A stretch of DNA of 7,433 nt, from NCBI GenBank assembly GCA_030614505.1, contig JAUWTX010000090.1, positions 1 to 7,433 of the forward strand. Direction: 5' to 3'. Positions 6,643-7,433 of the stretch are shown in pieces. The position numbers and the translations under genes are program-made. Under the pieces are notes generated by a model. The model searched no databases and had not been told where the DNA came from. It saw nothing but the letters and a program-made list of their open reading frames with translations. This stretch comes from Desulfuromonadales bacterium. Its GTDB lineage: Bacteria > Desulfobacterota > Desulfuromonadia > Desulfuromonadales > BM103. Within the stretch, counting starts at the first letter, position 1, and each line of letters begins with the position of its first letter.

Positions 6643-6881
6643 GGACTCTCGAAATGGATATCCGTGGCCAGGTTTGCCCGTCCAGTCTGCTCCTGGTGCT
6701 GCGTGAAATCAATCGGCAACATCGGGACCTGATGGTGGGCCATCTCTGTATGGTGGTTTTAACGGATAACCGTGATGCGACAGGAACTATCCCGGAAGCT
6801 GTCCGCAACATGGGGATTGATGCTGTCGTCGAAAAAGTGGATGGATATTATCGCATAACGACACAACAGCAGAAGCACTGA
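6639..6881 (+). CDS. TusA/SirA-family sulfur carrier protein
   Basis: An 80-residue cytoplasmic carrier expected to hold sulfur as a persulfide on Cys13 and pass it to sulfur-using enzymes. The family start pattern (L-D-x-R-G-x-x-C-P) is clear as MDIRGQVCPSS at residues 6-16. The usual CPxP is C13-P14-S15-S16, so the second proline is missing. C37 is an additional cysteine. The rest fits the two-layer alpha/beta fold, including DNRDATGTIPEAVRNMG at 43-59. The ATG at 6639 has AGAGG eight bases upstream and overlaps the transporter's stop as ATGA, indicating translational coupling. A YeeE partner with TusA is a known pairing for importing and handling thiosulfate sulfur. A longer in-frame version starting inside the transporter gene has no basis. 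The specific acceptor of the sulfur is unknown. Confidence 0.9.
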   Translation: MRTLEMDIRGQVCPSSLLLVLREINRQHRDLMVGHLCMVVLTDNRDATGTIPEAVRNMGIDAVVEKVDGYYRITTQQQKH

Positions 6882-6901
6882 TTGTTTACAGGGTAACCGG
6901 A

Positions 6902-7433
6902 ATGACGCTGTCGCGGAGTGAAGATATTATCAGTAGGCCAGAGGAGAGCAGTGAACTTGATCTGTTGCGGGAGGAGAATGCTCTCCTGACCGCGATAAAT
7001 CGTGAAGCTTTTGACTATATTCGCAGTAAAGTCGATTCTTTACTTGAAGTTATCGGTACAAAAAGCTTGCGTCCTGAAGAGCTGGATGATCACAGCCTGA
7101 TTGAGTTTGACCCGATCGGCATCGTCGCCGAGACTTTTCAGCACATCCTGGAAAACCTGCAGGAGACTAATCAGCAACTGCATTTTACTCACGACGAAAT
7201 CCAGACAGTTCTTGAGACGGTTGGTGCTGCTATTTTGGTTCTGGACACCCAGGGCAGAGTAGTATCCTATAACCAGAAGACTCGTGACCTGATGATAGGC
7301 GAGGATGTTGATATCCTTGGTAAAAGCTGTATAGACCATGTTTGTCATATGAATATTGGAGACAAGCGGTGCACTTTCGAATCCGTCATGCGCAACCGCA
7401 GCGAGAAACATTTTAGTGACTGGGAGTTTGAAA
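6902..7433 (+). CDS. PAS-domain sensory protein, 3'-partial (177 residues visible)
   Basis: The frame opens at ATG 6902-6904 (AGGG at 6890-6893, eight bases upstream) and stays open to the window edge. No signal peptide or membrane segment is visible, so a cytoplasmic sensor is likely. Residues about 18-100 are charged and heptad-like (LDLLREENALL; LENLQETNQQLHFTHDEI) and may form a coiled-coil or dimer helix. A PAS domain begins about 100 (IQTVLETVGAAILVLDTQGRVVSYNQKTRDL) and runs on. It contains three cysteines, C143, C148 and C157, unusual as a cluster in a cytoplasmic PAS domain. The output domain is outside the window; a histidine kinase or a sigma-54-type regulator are the likeliest, with a GGDEF protein also possible. 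It starts 20 bp after the tusA-like gene on the same strand, so it is probably in the same transcript and may respond to sulfur or redox state. Confidence 0.85.
   Translation, partial: MTLSRSEDIISRPEESSELDLLREENALLTAINREAFDYIRSKVDSLLEVIGTKSLRPEELDDHSLIEFDPIGIVAETFQHILENLQETNQQLHFTHDEIQTVLETVGAAILVLDTQGRVVSYNQKTRDLMIGEDVDILGKSCIDHVCHMNIGDKRCTFESVMRNRSEKHFSDWEFE

Noticed and set aside
7040..7411. Leftward open frame of 123 residues at the right end
   Set aside because: It is antisense to the PAS protein, whose frame has a start, a ribosome site and a clear PAS sequence.

Overview
The window looks like a piece of chromosome from a Gram-negative bacterium of the Desulfuromonadales/Geobacterales type (formerly Deltaproteobacteria). 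This is an inference from gene content: a stand-alone GspE/MshE N-terminal-domain protein, an OapA/MepM-like M23 peptidase, a YeeE/YedE + TusA sulfur pair and a PAS sensor. Base composition is moderate by eye. No taxonomic search was possible. Genes are densely packed; the longest stretch without a gene is about 200 bases, and no tRNA, rRNA or CRISPR array was seen.

Layout. (1) Positions 2-832 (+): 3' part of a radical SAM protein whose N-terminus lies outside the window. (2) 833-948: a short convergent intergenic region dominated by a perfect 25-bp inverted repeat (876-900 / 928-952), which resembles a REP/MITE-type element and supplies the stop codon of the next gene. (3) 949-4050 (-): a compact three-gene operon read leftwards: a membrane-anchored M23 (LytM-type) peptidase, a stand-alone MshEN domain protein with a GAF-like tail (a possible c-di-GMP sensor), and an ACP-phosphodiesterase (AcpH) homologue. 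(4) 4051-4257: a divergent regulatory region with possible promoters on both strands. (5) 4258-5412 (+): an M20-family, peptidase-T-like metallopeptidase. (6) 5503-7433 (+): a tightly packed set starting with its own probable promoter: a YeeE/YedE (TsuA-like) sulfur-compound transporter, a TusA-family sulfur carrier overlapping it by 4 bp, and, 20 bp later, the 5' part of a PAS-domain sensory protein that runs off the window.

How the parts may work together. The YeeE-TusA pair is a recognised arrangement for importing thiosulfate or another reduced sulfur species and passing the sulfane sulfur to a cytoplasmic carrier. The unusual part here is a cysteine-bearing PAS sensor co-directional and nearly abutting, which could make this a transport-carrier-sensing module. 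The leftward operon mixes cell-wall cutting, possible c-di-GMP sensing and acyl-carrier-protein turnover; whether these form one process cannot be told from sequence alone. No frameshifted or clearly broken gene was seen.
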